A stretch of 64,000 nt of DNA from Saccoglossus kowalevskii (lineage: Eukaryota; Hemichordata; Enteropneusta; Harrimaniidae). Positions 1 to 14,775 of the stretch are shown piece after piece. Under the pieces are notes generated by a model. It saw only the letters and a program-made list of their open reading frames with translations, searched no databases and was not told where the DNA came from. The stretch is taken from NCBI RefSeq assembly GCF_000003605.2, contig NW_003124895.1, positions 469,376-533,375 of the forward strand, given 5' to 3'. The translations under genes and the position numbers were made by a program. How positions within the stretch are numbered: position 1 is the first letter of the stretch; each line of letters starts with the position of its first letter.

Positions 1-100
1 GAATTTTAGTGCTAGAAAAGTCGTTCATTGCTTGCAAAGTGCCTAAATACTTCGGGATTTCACGTTTTTTTTTACAAATTTATACCCATGAAATATGATA

Positions 101-1385
101 ATTTCAGACTGAGTAACAATAGCAATATTATAATTTTAGACTAAGTAACAATAGCGATATCATAATTTCACACCGAATAACAATAGCGATATCATAATTT
201 AAGACTGAGTAACAATAGCGACATAATAATTTCAAACTGAGTAACAATAGCGATATAATATTTCCACACCAAATAACAATACCGATTCATAATTTCACAC
301 CGAATAACAATAGCGCTTTCATAATTTCACACCGAATAACAATAATGATATCATAATTTAAGACTGAGTAACAATAGCGATATAATAATTTCAGACTGAG
401 TAACAATAGCAATATAATAATTTCAAACTGAGTAACAATAGCGATATAATAATTTCAAACTGAGTAACAATAGCGATATAATAATTTCAAACTGAGTAAC
501 AATAGCGATATAATAATTTCAGACTGAGTAACAATAGCGATATCATAATTTAAGACTGAATAACAATAGCGATATAATAATTTCAGACTGAGTAACAATA
601 GCGCTTTCATAATTTCACACCGAATAACAATAATGATATCATAATTTAAGACTGAGTAACAATAGCGATATAATAATTTCAAACTGAGTAACAATAGAGA
701 TATAATAATTTCAACTGAGTAACAATAGCGATATAATAATTTCAGACTGAGTAATAATAGCGATATAATAGTTTCAGACTGAGTAACAATAGCGATTTAA
801 TAATTTCAGACTGAGTAACAATAGCGATATAATAATTCCACACCAAACAACAATAGCGATATAATAATTTCAGACTGAGTAACAATAGCGATATAATAAT
901 TTCAGACTGAGTAACAATAGCGATTTAATAATTTCAGACTGAGTAACAATAGCGATATAATAATTCCACACCAAACAACAATAGCGACATAATAATTTGA
1001 GACTGAGTAACAATAGCGATATAATAATTTCAGACTGAGTAACAATAGCGATAAAATAATTTCAGACTGAATAACATTAGCGACATAATAATTTTAGAGT
1101 GAAAAACAACAGCGATATAATAATTGCAGACTGAATAACATTAGCGACATAATAATTTTAGACTGAAAAACAACAGCGATATACTAATTTCAGACTGAAT
1201 AACATTAGCGACATAATAATTTTAGACTGAAAAACAACAGCGACATAATAATTTCAGACTGAAAAACATTAGCGATATAATAACTTCGGACGGAATGGAA
1301 TTAGGAATAAAAATATTTTAGAATGAATAACAAAAGTGATATAATAATTTCAGACTGAATAACAACAGCGATATAATGATTGCAA
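101..1385. repeat. 32-bp minisatellite array, about 40 units
   Basis: Tandem units of 32 bp run almost without interruption. The usual core reads GACTGAGTAACAATAGCGAT followed by an AT-rich spacer ending in AATTTCA. A second unit type begins CACACCGAATAAC or CACACCAAACAAC. Units differ by a few substitutions, and the phase stays at 32 bp across most of the array. Towards the right edge the units alternate as a 64-bp dimer (GAATAACATTAGCGAC then GAAAAACAACAGCGA). Short open frames inside it are by-products of the periodicity and not genes. Confidence 0.97.
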
Positions 1386-3464
1386 TTATATATATTTATT
1401 TGAACATGATAATTCTGAGCGTCAAAAACCGAAAACGCGCGCGTTCACTGGCGCAATTATGCGTCATGTCAATTTACCTAAATTAGCGTTAGAATTGACA
1501 TGTGATTTGTAATCAAATACAATTTTTTCGCCTGTGACAATAGGAGTTGGTCATGTGAAAATAGCGTTGACGTGTTATATTGTTTAGAACGAATACTGTA
1601 CGACGTTTTGGCACATTTGGCGAGGGGCACTTTTTTCCCGCATTTTGAGTGATGGTTTACCGCGGCAAGCTGATAATTACCAACAAACAGATCAACGTTG
1701 AGGCGCTTTGGGTCTCATAAATAGTCCACAAATGGCCGTGATTTCGAAACTAGAGATTAAAACGATCGTCAAAAACGGGGGTCAAACCTGCGATGCATAC
1801 CTACGCACCTTTTCACTGGTCGAGTCTATTGTCTCACGTCGTGTGGAGTTCAACGTGGGTTATATCCGGAGGGGCAGCACTTGATGGCATTAACTAGTAT
1901 GTTATACAGCTATATACCTCAGAAAGGCCTTTCTAAGGTCTATGATACAGCTAACCAATGGAGTATCCACGAGGGTCTCACGTGACGTGTACAACGTATG
2001 TTTACCCGTACTTCGACTACCATGGTGCTTTAAATCAAATAAATTGATATATATATAAGATGTGAGCAACATCGACGGTTACTTGTAAAAACATTTTTCA
2101 CACGATTGCACTACATTATTCAATTTATTTACAGTCCACATGTTTACTATAGAAGTACAGTTTCTGGAGTTTTGGTGCGTATGGTATTTGATTACGTCAT
2201 GAACTTGTAGGCTTCTTTGAAGAAAGTTAGTCGGTACGTGGTTGCCCAAGTTACACATCAAGCAACTACACACCATTTTATGCTCGTGGTTTCGCGGTAT
2301 TCCGAATCACTCATTTATCCGACAAGTCACGATGTGGTAGACGGATATTTAATAAAATATGGTTTCAATAAGTATTATACGTCTACGAAAGATTATGAAC
2401 GGAAGATGGCGAGTTTCAAAACTTACCCGGGCACGGATAATACTAACACTGAAACTAGCATATAGCTAATTGTGCGTTTGATAGAAACTCCTTCATTGTG
2501 GTTCTCTTACTCTGAAAATGACGAAAATTAATCAACATTTATTTCAAAGATATTTTGATCATGTGCTTGTTTCTAGGGTAACAATGATGCTATTCTTTCC
2601 CCGGCCCACAGCTCCTTATATCGTTGCTTTGGTTATTTTTAATCAAAAAAACATAGGTTGATTAGGCTCTGAATGAAACAAGTGGAGATACCAAGTACTC
2701 CCGTCCAGTTTATTAGTTTTGCTGCATTTCAGAGTATCTTAGCGTATTGTCCTCAAATTCAGACAAGACGAGTCTCCGGCGCTCTGTCCCGAAGGGTGGT
2801 TAGAAAAATATCAATATGTTTTAGCATTTGATAGGAAAGTACTAGTATATCCCTGCGGGCAAGTTTATTAATCGGACTTACAATTTAATCGCCCAACACA
2901 TGCTACAAATATACATTTTAGGAGAGTCTTATAATATCTGCTTATTCGTTCGACTGGATTCAATTGTGAATTGCGATTGCACTGGTAATTATCATTGTGT
3001 ATTGTTTGAAGAGTCCCGTATGTAAAAGCAGCGAGCCGCATGTTTTCGATTAAGGTCTTTCTTTTTGACGCACTATGTCCTTCCCCATTTTCCGAGAGAA
3101 GCACATGACATTCACGATTTCCATGATATTTTCCCAAAATATATCATATTTCTCATAAGAGTCATTCGCAACTATAGTGACTACATTTCAATTAGTTTGC
3201 TCGTGACTGAACTATATATAATACACAATTATTATTTTCAAGGAAAAATTCTAAAGTTAAAAAATAGGATCTGCATCTGGGCAGGAATTGAGGGGTAGAT
3301 TGTTTTATTGAATGAGTACCACTGTGTACGCTGTCCAAAACATCGTTAAATGACATGCGTAGTTACTATCGGTTTGAAATCTCGAATCTTTTTATATGCC
3401 GTCAAAATATAATAATGGAGTTACTCTCTCGGATAAAGCCGACCGGAAATACATACATGACTTC
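1386..3464. other. Non-coding interval, nothing recognised
   Basis: Moderately AT-rich DNA with scattered CpG. A 10-bp stem (CATGTCAATT / AATTGACATG) lies near 1468-1502. The open frames, at most about 90 codons on either strand, resemble no family I know. I see no exon, RNA gene or element ends here. Confidence 0.6.
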
Positions 3465-3698
<234 letters not shown>

Positions 3699-5835
3699 CG
3701 CCAGTTACAGAGTCTTACCAGTTCAAAAGACTCGGTTCTTTACGCCATTTTGTCCGTACTTAGTAATACGCCATCTACTATTTCCTTTCAATTTAGACAA
3801 CCCTTAGCTAACCCGAGGGTGGGAGTGCGTGTGGACTGCAGCTTTATAATCGGCGATGTTTCCACACCCCACGACGAACGAGACATGCATATCGACTATC
3901 AGTACACTCATATCGATTATCAATACCAATACTCGATCAAACCACAAACACTTTTCTTGTGTATTGACGACACAACAAATTGACTTAAACCCCCACATTA
4001 AACATACCCAATAATCAGTCAATAAATTATCGCATTGAATACGTATATATGCTAATTATAAGACCCCTGACCTATCACAGGTATATCGTAGATATTCATC
4101 TTGACCTTAACTTGCCCTGTGTTACCATGGCTACCATGCGCGATCGCTTCTCATTACCGTCCGCTCCTACCTCCACGTCATGTAAATTGTTCAAAGACGT
4201 GTATAATTTCATTGCCAGCAATGCAGTTTACAATGAATCGGTTCTCGTTTCGTGGTCGAACATCAATGAAGCATTCACAGCAATAATGAGTCCGCCCTAC
4301 AAAGTGGCAGTCTAGAGGGACAATCAAGTGTTCCATTCATCGTGGAGTTAATGTATTTTCACGGGTAGTTATAATACTCCATGTTAATTGCAATGCAATC
4401 GAACCTTGTCCACCCATGGGACAACGCTCGGTTTTCATCTAATTTGCTTTTAGTGTCGATCAGTTTACGGTGATAGTATTTCCATGGATAGAAACACGGG
4501 GCATAAAACGCCCATTTACATATACATATTGAGATCGTGCTTATTAATCGTTTTAGCGTCTCCGTGTGTACCAAGACCGGAGAAAACCGTATTAATACAT
4601 GAATGGAGCAATGTACATTCCATATATTTGATTACGTCCTCGAACCCTCGTTTCATTTCCAGAATACTGTTTTTTTTCAACATCATATTTCTTCGATTCG
4701 ATCACTTATACATCTTATGACTGTAATTTTAGTGTTAAATGGCACTCGATTTTTAAAACTAGTGCAAATCAACATTCGTTAATGACAAATGTAAATCCTG
4801 GAATTACAAAGCGATCATTGTGCAAAGCCATTGAAATGCGACAACAGTCACGTGCGTGCCCTGTTTATGTATGATACATTGTTCAAAATGGTAAAAATCC
4901 AACTTGTTTCTGCATCATTTCACAGGAAAAGCCACTAGAAGAGATTGTGTACACTATATATAGTTTTTACTCACACAATACAGAATGAGGTTTATCTCCC
5001 ACCCCAACCCCATAGGAACGAATTTGTTTTCCGTGTTTTAGGTTTAATAATCGACGACTCATAATAATAGGTTATCCTTATTTTGCATGGTATTGTTTTC
5101 AGTACCAGGGTTCCCAGGATCACTTACATGAATTGATATATTATTCCCTATTTGATGATTTCTAAAATCGTCACTACAAGTCAATTAATTGTCTGGTTTT
5201 GCTATAAGCGGACAATACATGGATGTAGCATGCGATACCCACAGTCGCCTCAGGGAGTTAGTTCGATTACGAGCCAGCCAGTCAGTCAGTCAGTTAGATA
5301 GTTTCATGGTTCGTTCAGTCAGTTCTCTCTCTTGGTTATAAAAAATAACCTATCTTGTATTTCAATCTATACACTAGGGTCACATGAAATAAGTTTCCTA
5401 CTTTCCTTAAAACTCACCCGTGAATTATTTTTCTAATGACAATTTTCTCGTGCTGTGATACTACCCGGTATATATCCCACGGCTGCTTACTTCGACATTA
5501 TTTTAACAACGTATCGAGAAGAATTTATGAAAGTATCGACCAGGCTAATACTGTATTTGTGGCGTACCGTATATAGTCTATATGATACAATGAGATCACC
5601 GCTCCCAGAAATACTACTTGTTCCGTTTTAGAAAGGGTATTTTTATATCGATTTTCAGTCATATTAGACATATTTTCCCGTAAGTACGTATACCGATAAT
5701 AAACTCAATAATAACCGAGAAAATAATGTAATACTCACGTTCGCGTAACTGTGATAAGTTATTGCGTGATCTTTACATAAAAGGTATATGGATAGATATA
5801 TAGATATTCGGAAAACGATTATTGCACGACGAAAT
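3699..5835. other. Non-coding interval, nothing recognised
   Basis: Mixed-composition DNA. A CpG-containing patch at 3740-4320 carries an open frame at 4127-4315 on the + strand (starts MATMRDRFSLP, 62 codons). It has no recognisable motif and no splice context that I can support. A short CAGT run (GCCAGTCAGTCAGTCAGT) lies near 5277-5294. Confidence 0.5.
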
Positions 5836-5893
5836 TTTTATTTATTTATTTATTTATGTTTATTTATGTTTATTTATGTTTATTTATGTTTAT
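5836..5893. repeat. TTTATTTATG short tandem repeat
   Basis: A run of TTTA units passes into about four 10-bp units of TTTATTTATG type. It is simple-sequence DNA. Confidence 0.9.
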
Positions 5894-6589
5894 TCATTTT
5901 ATGTTTATACTGTTTCTGAAATGTTCATTTACTGGGATTATGCGTCTAGAAATAAACAACATTCCATATTCCATATTCCATTTTGCAGCGTACAATATAC
6001 ATCTTGTTTTGTTGACACATTCACTCACAGCATAAGAAAAACAGTTCTTTCGAATCTTACTATTGCAGAAAAAATATTTACCTATACAGAGAATCGCGTG
6101 ATTGTGTATTAGGTTTTTATGAGTGTTATTATTACGTGACTCAATGCAAACGTGCTTTGTTTTAATACTTCGCGGATTGTCCCATACGCTGCATGGAAAT
6201 GTAATATAAATATTATTGGTTTGTGTATGCCGATAGTCTTCTCAGGGTGGAAACATCGATGATATTTTGACAACCTTCTTTCTAAGAAGTGAACGATTTG
6301 TTGAAAATGTTGATAGTTCAAAGGCAGTATACAATGTTTAAAAAAAAAAAAAAAACATGTGTCGGTTACCCATAATCCATCACGTTCCCGCCGGATACAT
6401 GATATCGCCAGATGAACATCGGGTGAATCATCCCCGGTTTGAAATATTTGCATTTAAAATTCAATTAAATGGCGCGAGATATATAGGTCTCATATAAACA
6501 AAGATGGCGACTCAGATCAACGATTATAAACTGAGACGATTCCAAGCTTTAATTAGGTATTTTTAGGTGATTGGAAGGTATCGATGGAT

Positions 6590-6735
6590 CACCGGCGGTA
6601 TTCAGTGCAAGTCGCGCCCAGGTCAAACCTCATTACTTGTGATTTCCATTTGAAGAGAATATTGGATTGTGGGGAAATCAATGTTTATCAACACAAATGT
6701 TGCACATGCGCAGCGCGACGACTACAGCGCTTTAA
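6590..6735. mobile_element. Group T MITE-like copy (diverged)
   Basis: The right end reads GCGCAGCGCGACGACTAC then AGCGCTTTAA. In reverse complement this is TTAAAGCGCTGTAGTCGTC, matching the ends of the clear group T copy at 27327-27459. The left end, around CGGCGGTATTCAGTGCAAG, matches only loosely. The right terminus is well supported and the left boundary is a guess. Confidence 0.5.
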
Positions 6736-9700
6736 AGAAACGTTAAATAGTTTCACCCTTTTCCAAGTGCATATATTGTCACCAATAGCTAAATTCAGTT
6801 CTAAAAACATCAATATACTTAAAATATAATTAAACACGGGTATTTAGTGGATTTGTAACATGCAGAATAGACTTGTGCCGTGTCTAGTTGTCGCTTCTGT
6901 GGATTACATCGTCGTTTGCGGGGTAATCATACCATATATACCGCGATCAATAAGCATAAGAGATACATGTAACACTATTTAGGGACGGACGGACTAGTAT
7001 TTGTGATAGTATAGAGATATTAGAGAATGTTTTTTTCTGTTCATTTTTTCCGTTCAGCGTACATGAGTCATTGAAAAAGTTGATCAGCTAATTGTTTTTT
7101 TTTTGTTATGTAATGCACTGGCACAAATTTCAGAATTTTTTTCATAAATATTATGAATAGGCTAATCAGGTGGGTGGTGAGAATGTATTCTTCTCAAGAC
7201 AAAAAGGTTTACAAACAAACATTTAAGAAGAGTGTCTGTCCAATTTCCTCTTTTATTCGGAATCTTCCATTAGTTACAGGAATGAAACGAGCTTCTAACA
7301 CAAAACACGTTTTTAATAACTATTCCTTACCGCCAACTCATTCACTATAATAACAACTCCGAGAAAAAGAAGTAAACAAGAACATTTAAAACATTTTATA
7401 TTCAAAGTATAAGTTAGTTTAGGTTACGTGTACTGTATTAGGAGTACATGTACTTTTCCTGAATGTAATCCAGCGGCAAATTCAGCGTCACCTTAACTAG
7501 GATTCCATGAAGTGCACAGCGATTTCATGTTATTGCTGGTTTCAGCTCTTGGATCATTTGCTATATCGTATATTAAATATTGTACGGACCACGGATTTTG
7601 AATGCTGTTTACTATCAAGCAAACCATTGTCGAAAGTGTGAGTGTGTGCGTCACGTTGTGTATTTGCTGTACGTCATCATAAGTTGAGAATATCCCCATT
7701 ATGCGTCTTCATTGCAGTTGGTTGTATATAACCACTAAATAAAACGATCCTCTATTGCAGACATGTTTTAGTATAACACCAAATTTTAGCAAGTACGTAT
7801 TCGACGAAATTCTGAAATGTCGCTGAGCAGACTACTTCTATTATTGAGGCCGGCAACGTGACTTTACACGTGATGTACGCATTAGTTTTGATGACTGGTA
7901 TATTGACGTTTGGGGGGGGGGGTAATTGTGACAAGGACTTAACGAGGAAGCATGAAAGCCACGCACACCCAAAACGATGACGTGCACTTTCTCCATAATA
8001 TGTAATTCCATTGTTCAAAGTTTAAATGAAATCAGCCCTTCCATCTTCGAGAAACCGCTGTAACTAACCGTTATACTGCAAAATGGCTAATGGAAATTAT
8101 AAATTATATCTGTAAGCTTGAAAATAATTGTCAGTGATATGATTCCAGAAAGACAGAATCAAAATTAATATATCACCCGCGTGAATGTGCTTAGGCACGG
8201 CAAGCTATGTATGTATGTTTAATTGTGGTATGAACCCAATATATTGCCGTTCCTCTGAATTGTCCCAAACGCCACCTGAGATTGTATTACTAGAGTCCTA
8301 TGATGACAGTGTTGTATATCGAAATATCGAGGTTGCAGCTTCAAGTTTTAGGCTAGTAGATGTGGGTATGTATCCTGAACACTGACGTTGACCTAAGCTT
8401 TTTAGGTCACAATGTCGATGTTCCCACTCACCTTCGCTTGTGAAGCACGGTTTTTTCGACGATGGCTAATTTAACAGTAATCCAATTTCCCAATGCATCT
8501 ACCATGACAAACGCACGTTACTTGTTGTACCCAATGATCCGCGTGGGACTTTGAGAAATGATCGAACAAAAACCCTGGAGATGACGAAGCATAGTTACAC
8601 TGTTGGTTCACAACTGTGTATTGTAATATGTATCCAGGAGCCTAAGCGCAAAATTACTTGACTGGTCAGCGGGAAAGGTGAATGTGATAATTACATTATT
8701 ACCGCTAGATCGGTTGGGGTTTGCCCTGGGTTGTATGTCGCCGCTAATAACAGTTAGTATTGCTAGCGCGTACTTACAGACACTGGGGCTAATCAATGAG
8801 CCATAAGTAAAGCTGTCACATTAAAAGATATCCGCGGAATGCAAATTGTAGCTCTGTTCAGTTCTATTACGATTATAAAGTAGAACAGCACGCGGAGAGC
8901 CCAGACCCCCGCCAAGTAACTCATATCCTCCACATAATGTGACTTACACCTACACGGCAACAATATCCAGATCTCTACGAATATTTAATAGATCGGTCAT
9001 AGCCTCAAAGATAACCTCTCCAGATTTGTTTATGAAAATCCGTTCAGAATTGTTTGTGTAATATAACCTCCTTGACGGAGGTAACAGAACAGCCTCCGTT
9101 ATATTGACGTTGATAATCGCGGCTCGTTTGATGCACTAGTGTTTTTCTTCAATATTCGCCCCTTCCTAACATAACACACGAATAGTCTATAATAAAATGG
9201 AATGTTCCAAAGCTTTTAATAAATAACTATACCAGCAAATGTTACAAATCTAATTTAATACATGATGATTTATTAAACAGACTGCAAATTACGTAACATG
9301 GTTTGAATCACTCGGCTGTGAAAGGTACTTATACGTGGTGTCTTTTGCAGCTCCCGAGGAGGTTTTTTTTTTTTAGTGCGACCCACAATTCATTTGAGAT
9401 CACAGCTACTGGCGATATCATTATTGAGTGTAAAACCGTGTTTTTTTACTAAATATCGGCCACTGTAAACGACATTAGTGAAATAGATCTGTAATGTTTT
9501 ATTTCTGCCCTGAAGTTATGGTATGTCCCGGTTTCACATTGCTGACACGTTGATATAGTGCGCTATCACGTAAGGTCGATCCACATTGTGACATAAATTA
9601 ACATCATTCACATCATTTACAAACAAACCGTAGCTGAAACTATTATTAATATTCAAAGCACGTGAAGGGGAATAGTTTTTTAAGGAACCACGTGCAGACA

Positions 9701-10095
9701 TTTTTCAATATTACAATTTCAGAAAATTTCTGATTATTTTTGCAAAACGAACAGACGTATAACGTTTGTTCGTGTCGCATATGATTGTCAATTAACATAG
9801 GCACGTGATCAAAATGGCTGCCGACGATTCGCTGAATTGTCTCAGAGCGAATTAATTTGCGTGATTGTAACCTGCGTAAATTTCACTCTTCAAGTGTAAG
9901 TATTTAATGGCATTATAAAAGTCCAAAATTCAATGGGATTAAGTCTTTCAATTCATTATGATCGACTATGTTCAATAAGAAATAGAAAAAATATTTCCGA
10001 ATGTATTTGAAAAATTCAGCGATTGGTACATCGGTTAACCTCCTCCCTCCCTTGTTAGCGTACCTAGCACAATATGTTCGCTGTTACGTTCAAAT
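6736..10095. other. Non-coding interval, nothing recognised
   Basis: No exon, RNA gene or repeat family was recognised. It contains a G homopolymer near 7912-7922 and a small imperfect hairpin around 9064-9106 built on CCTCC/GGAGG and ATATAAC/GTTATAT. Poly-T tracts are common. Confidence 0.5.
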
Positions 10096-10392
10096 TCTTC
10101 GGAGCGGTACGTCACGTAAAGTCCCATGTTGCCAAGACGCGAACCACTGTACCACGTTTCTATAAGCTCCACACGAGCTGCTGTGGAACGACGGTAGAAG
10201 CAGATAAAGTCCAAAGAAACAACACAAACTCAACTTTGATGTAATGCCGAGCAACCAAATGCATATACGTTGAACATGTAGGGGTTATTTTATTACACTG
10301 TTCAGGGGAGTCTCAACAACTATCCCAAAGTAAGTGTTTTTGTGAGTTTTCGGCGTGATGGTTGCCAGGCGGTGAAAATACCCGGATATCGG
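10096..10392 (-). mobile_element. MITE-like element, GGGGGCGGA family, diverged copy
   Basis: Reverse-complemented, this segment aligns along nearly its whole length with the element at 34886-35196. Shared blocks in order include CCGCCTGGCAACC, GTTGAGACTCCCCTGAAC, AAAGTTGAGTTTGTGTTGTT, GTTCCACAGCAGC and CGCGTCTTGGCAAC. By eye the identity is roughly three quarters or more. The left terminus (TCTTCGGAGCGG) is a mutated form of the family end; the right terminus has lost the GGGGGCGGA sequence, so that boundary is approximate. No coding capacity was seen, so it is a non-autonomous element. Confidence 0.85.
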
Positions 10393-11280
10393 GCCCTTTG
10401 CAAGCAATCTATGATTTCCAAGTTCCTTAACCACCAACGAATCAGCTAACTAATTTATCCAAGTGTTTTTATCTGCGAAGATAACGACAAATAAGTACCC
10501 GGAGTCTCCGAGGTAGACCATAATGACGATGTATCCACGAAGTACGCTGACTAAATCGATTAACCCTATTAAATAATCACCTTGCTCCAAGTCTAATGTC
10601 ACATATTTATCTAACAGATTGGCGGATAGCGAATAGATTAGATAAATTAAATAGCGTTGATAATGGTGTTCCGTGTTTACCCGCTCCCTCTTTAAATGAA
10701 AACCCTTTTCGGCTATGACTATGTACGAACAAGATCCGTGTTCCATACTGTACCTTTGTTCAATCATTTCAAGGGGCACGTCTCGAGTAACTGTGCACCT
10801 CTTCACCGACGAAATATACATACGCCTGCGAGGGTTGGCCGCGTCCAACTTACATTACCTAATAAGAAAACGACACCCTGTGCGAGTCTCGATATTCCCG
10901 GGAAATAATATAAATAAAAGATGTTCAAAAACCGCATGGCTGAAAAAATACCTTGTAATACACAACGCACAGTTGTTTCCAGGGAGTGCCTGTAAGTTAC
11001 ACACAATGATCACATGGTAATGAAAGCATCAAATGAAAAGAGCGTAATTAATAAATGGGAACTTGAATAAATAATGTATATTTTTTCATCAGAATACGAT
11101 TACATGTTTACAAATTATTAATTGTTGACACTATTTTACGTTATGTTGAACATATTATTTTTAATGTATGTAATGCTCCGTTTTTTAAATCAATTTCCAA
11201 ATAAGGATACATTATTTATTTAAATTTCATTACAATATGATGTATTACATCATTAAATTACATTGCATTGTACTGCATTT

Positions 11281-11364
11281 ACACTACAAGACACGACACG
11301 ACACAACACTACACTACACGACACGACACTACACGACACGACACTACAGTACACTACACTACAC
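11281..11364. repeat. ACACT/ACACG pentanucleotide repeat
   Basis: Short tandem DNA of 5-bp units ACACT, ACACG and ACACA in irregular alternation. It lies in otherwise unremarkable AT-rich sequence. Confidence 0.9.
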
Positions 11365-14300
11365 ATTTATCTAAATATGAGTCGAACTTTCTCTCGTGAA
11401 GTGTGAAGTGAGTAACTAGGTCGCCAACAAATTCTGGAACTATAGGGGTTCACTATTAGTTACCTGGCGTTACTTACTGAAATTGGATTTAGGTGCGTAT
11501 TGTATATATTGGGTGACCTGACATGTGACGCATACACAGATCAGGTGACACATGTACTAATCACATGACTTACTATATACAAATTAGTTGACTTCAATGT
11601 CGACCATTCCATCGCCTGTTTCTTTCCTCGTTATGATAAATGTCTGATATCATAGCATTAACCCTATAAAATAATGGTACATTCCTAGTCTCATACTTAT
11701 AACACAATAGTTCACAATAGCGATGTAATGGGAATATTCATATATCATTTTTGAACGATATTTAAAGTACACAATACAGTCTGTCAAAATTGTCAAACGT
11801 AATTCCATCGATTTATTCATTCAGTCACAAGAACAACTTGTGCTTACTAATATCCAGTGATAGTCGCCACCGCGTGTATTCGAGCGCGTTTCAATTTTGT
11901 ACAAATACATGCATATGACCTATATAATCGTTGCTATGCATTGTGTCCGTCGGACCCATATCAACCATCACATATTTCTGTATGCTTAAACGAGTGTATA
12001 TTAGAATAGAACGGATAGAACTGTAGATTCGTGTTTGTTTTCCGTCAATTACAGCAAGTTGTCGATAGCGGAAAGACAATCTATATACCGTATTCAGTTC
12101 ACTCGACACTGGAGAACACACAATACCGCGAATAATTGTGATAGTAGAATTAGATTTCTTAACCTTATACATGTATAGTAATACTTGCATACAACACCAT
12201 CAATGGAATATATAATGTTCTTATAACATCAACATCATCGAAGAAATTAGATTACACTGTGCCCATGCTCATTAGTTGGCCTAATTTTAATCTTTCGATA
12301 AACGCGCATCTAAACCCACGTTGGAACCGAGTTCATTCGTGGAATGAATTTACAATTTGACGCTACCTTTCGCAATATAATTATGTTAATATAAAAGTTG
12401 TCAATCTTGACCCAAATGACAGAGAATATTTAGATTGACTGATCCGGAAAACTAGTATCAGTGAAGCGTTTCGTGGTTTATATTTAAATAGGCGTACCCC
12501 TTGACCTACTGAATATATAAGTTTGTGCGAGTAACGCCAAAGGGGAAAATGGAGCCTGTTTCCGAGTCATACCCTATAGGGGTTACTGTTTAAACTCGGT
12601 GTGAGGTGATGATGGAGATTTAACTCAGGCTTTAGTGTATAACTGACCTGTTAAATATAAATTACCGAAGAAAGGCACAGTGAATCTAATAATAGATACG
12701 GCAAATTCACAACTTCGCACTCGTATTCGCCACATGACACCGTGACACGGGGAAGAAATGATTGAGCGTTTTTCACATGTCGTTGAAATGTTGTTTGGAT
12801 AACACGTTCATATTAAAAGCTTCTATCAAGTGCATTATAAATAGCAGACTGATTTAATGTTGCACCATGAAGGCATTCAGGTAGTTTAAATATTATTACT
12901 ATGTAATATCTGAATTTGCGCGCATCACGAAACAAAAATTGACTGGATTCTGCCTTGTTTCGAATTACCGCGACTAATTCGGAACTGAAGTGAATCTGTG
13001 TGAATCTACGAGCGTTGACATACCATTCAAATGCGTTTGATAGCAAAGGAAAAAACGTGCTGGAAATCATTGAAACACTTTCAGACTTGAAAGATATCTC
13101 ACTACAATAAAAAACACAGAATCTTCGAGAAAGCCTTAGTGAGGTTTGACTGAGTAATCATCGCTTACAAATTAGAACCTGGAAGACCGGACACGGTGTG
13201 TGATTCATGTCCAGAACATATAGTGGAAGAACAATATTTTATATCCATGTCCCTTTTATAAAAAACAAACAAAGACGAGATTTATTTGACGACACAAAGG
13301 AACACATCACTGACTTTGCTAATCTAAACAAACAATAAATTAAAATTTATAATGATAGTGAACAATAATAACACTGGTTCACACTGTTTTACTGATTAAA
13401 TTTATTACAAATAATATGCCATTGAGAGGGCAGCACAACAATTTCAGTTCCCTTAGTCAACTTCCAGATCATTGTCTTGCATTTTATTTATTTATTTTTC
13501 AAGGCGTTCAATATATTTATTAGGTCATTGAACTTTGTTTTATAATTTTCCTCAGTGAATATGATTGCATTTTAGCCATTGCTATGCAATAGGTTTAATT
13601 AGATTAGGTTAGTCATTTTTTATTAGCCATTGTCATACGTAGTTTGATTGTAATTAGTTTTCACAACCTGGACTTACATTGTCATTGCTACGCATGACCA
13701 ATTTAATTCCTTCCGATCAATTTCACGTGTTTCAATAAAGAAGACATTATAATACTTGTTTACAGCAGCTTAACAACGGAATCATGTCAAATATCTCATC
13801 TAAAACAGTGATGTAACATAGATATCTGTATGGAAAGTTCACTCTGTCAAAACGTCACGGTCACGACGAATGCTAACATATATACTCCAAGAAGTTTTTC
13901 AAAAGTGCATTGTGCATTGCAGCGAACTATAAATATATTTATTGCTGAAAGTATTAACACATAACACACGATACTGTTTACTAACCGATCACTGGTGTAC
14001 CTTGAGTCGGATGTTTGTTTTAGAAAGCCCTATTCTGCTGGGTATTACATGGGCATTGACAGACAGGAACTGGATGGTTTGAGTGAACATTTCTCACCGC
14101 TACTTCAGTTTCTAGCGCGACGTAAATACGGGAAACATATTTGAGATATAGTGCGTTCGAGTATTTTTGTTTCAACATGTTTTCAACGGCGAAGTGTTTG
14201 TTGATTTAGTGGCACGGTGCCCAAACAAGGCGAGCAATTTTCAAATGTTGCCACGATGAAGCAAGTGGCAGTAATAGCAAAGTCCAAACAAAGTACATGT

Positions 14301-14775
14301 AACCATGGAGGTAAATTCTACCTCCATGATGTAACTAAACCTCGTCTTTTAAGTAACTGCTAAATATTTCCCTGACAGTGTAACACATTTTTGTTACTTT
14401 TAGCCCTGTTAAACTGCTTTCCAAGCTTTTGCATGTGTGCCCTGTTGAGTGGTCATATCATTTCGACTACAATGCTGAGTGAGCCTAGGTTGTCAACGCT
14501 GGGAACAGAGTGAAATGCAGATAATGCAGATATTCTGCCCGAGTGAGAAACTTTGCCATCTTAGTGCGGTGGGTTGAACGGGTGACGTGGAACTAGGAAC
14601 GCGTGACAGATGTCGAAATGAGAGTTGATTGTCGCTTGTTTTGGCATCTTGTACAGTCTACCCTGTTCTCGGCACCAGTATTTTTGAAAGCGGTTCGACG
14701 ACAATTACAAGACACAACCAGTACAATAGGAAACAGCACGTTTATTACGTAGAGACAACACACCGCCTAATAAAC
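11365..14775. other. Non-coding interval, nothing recognised
   Basis: Several open frames of 60-100 codons occur on both strands, for example 11891-12190 and 12813-13070 on the - strand. None shows a recognisable domain or a convincing pair of splice sites. I see no element ends or RNA genes. Confidence 0.45.

Noticed and set aside
455-694. 79-codon frame with YRYCYSVLNYD repeats
   Set aside because: It is only the translation of the 32-bp minisatellite, which shifts frame in each unit; no sign of coding selection.
10450-10848. 132-codon - strand open frame, longest outside the gap
   Set aside because: No recognisable motif. A frame of this length is expected by chance in 64 kb of such composition, and part of it overlaps unrelated frames of similar length on the + strand.
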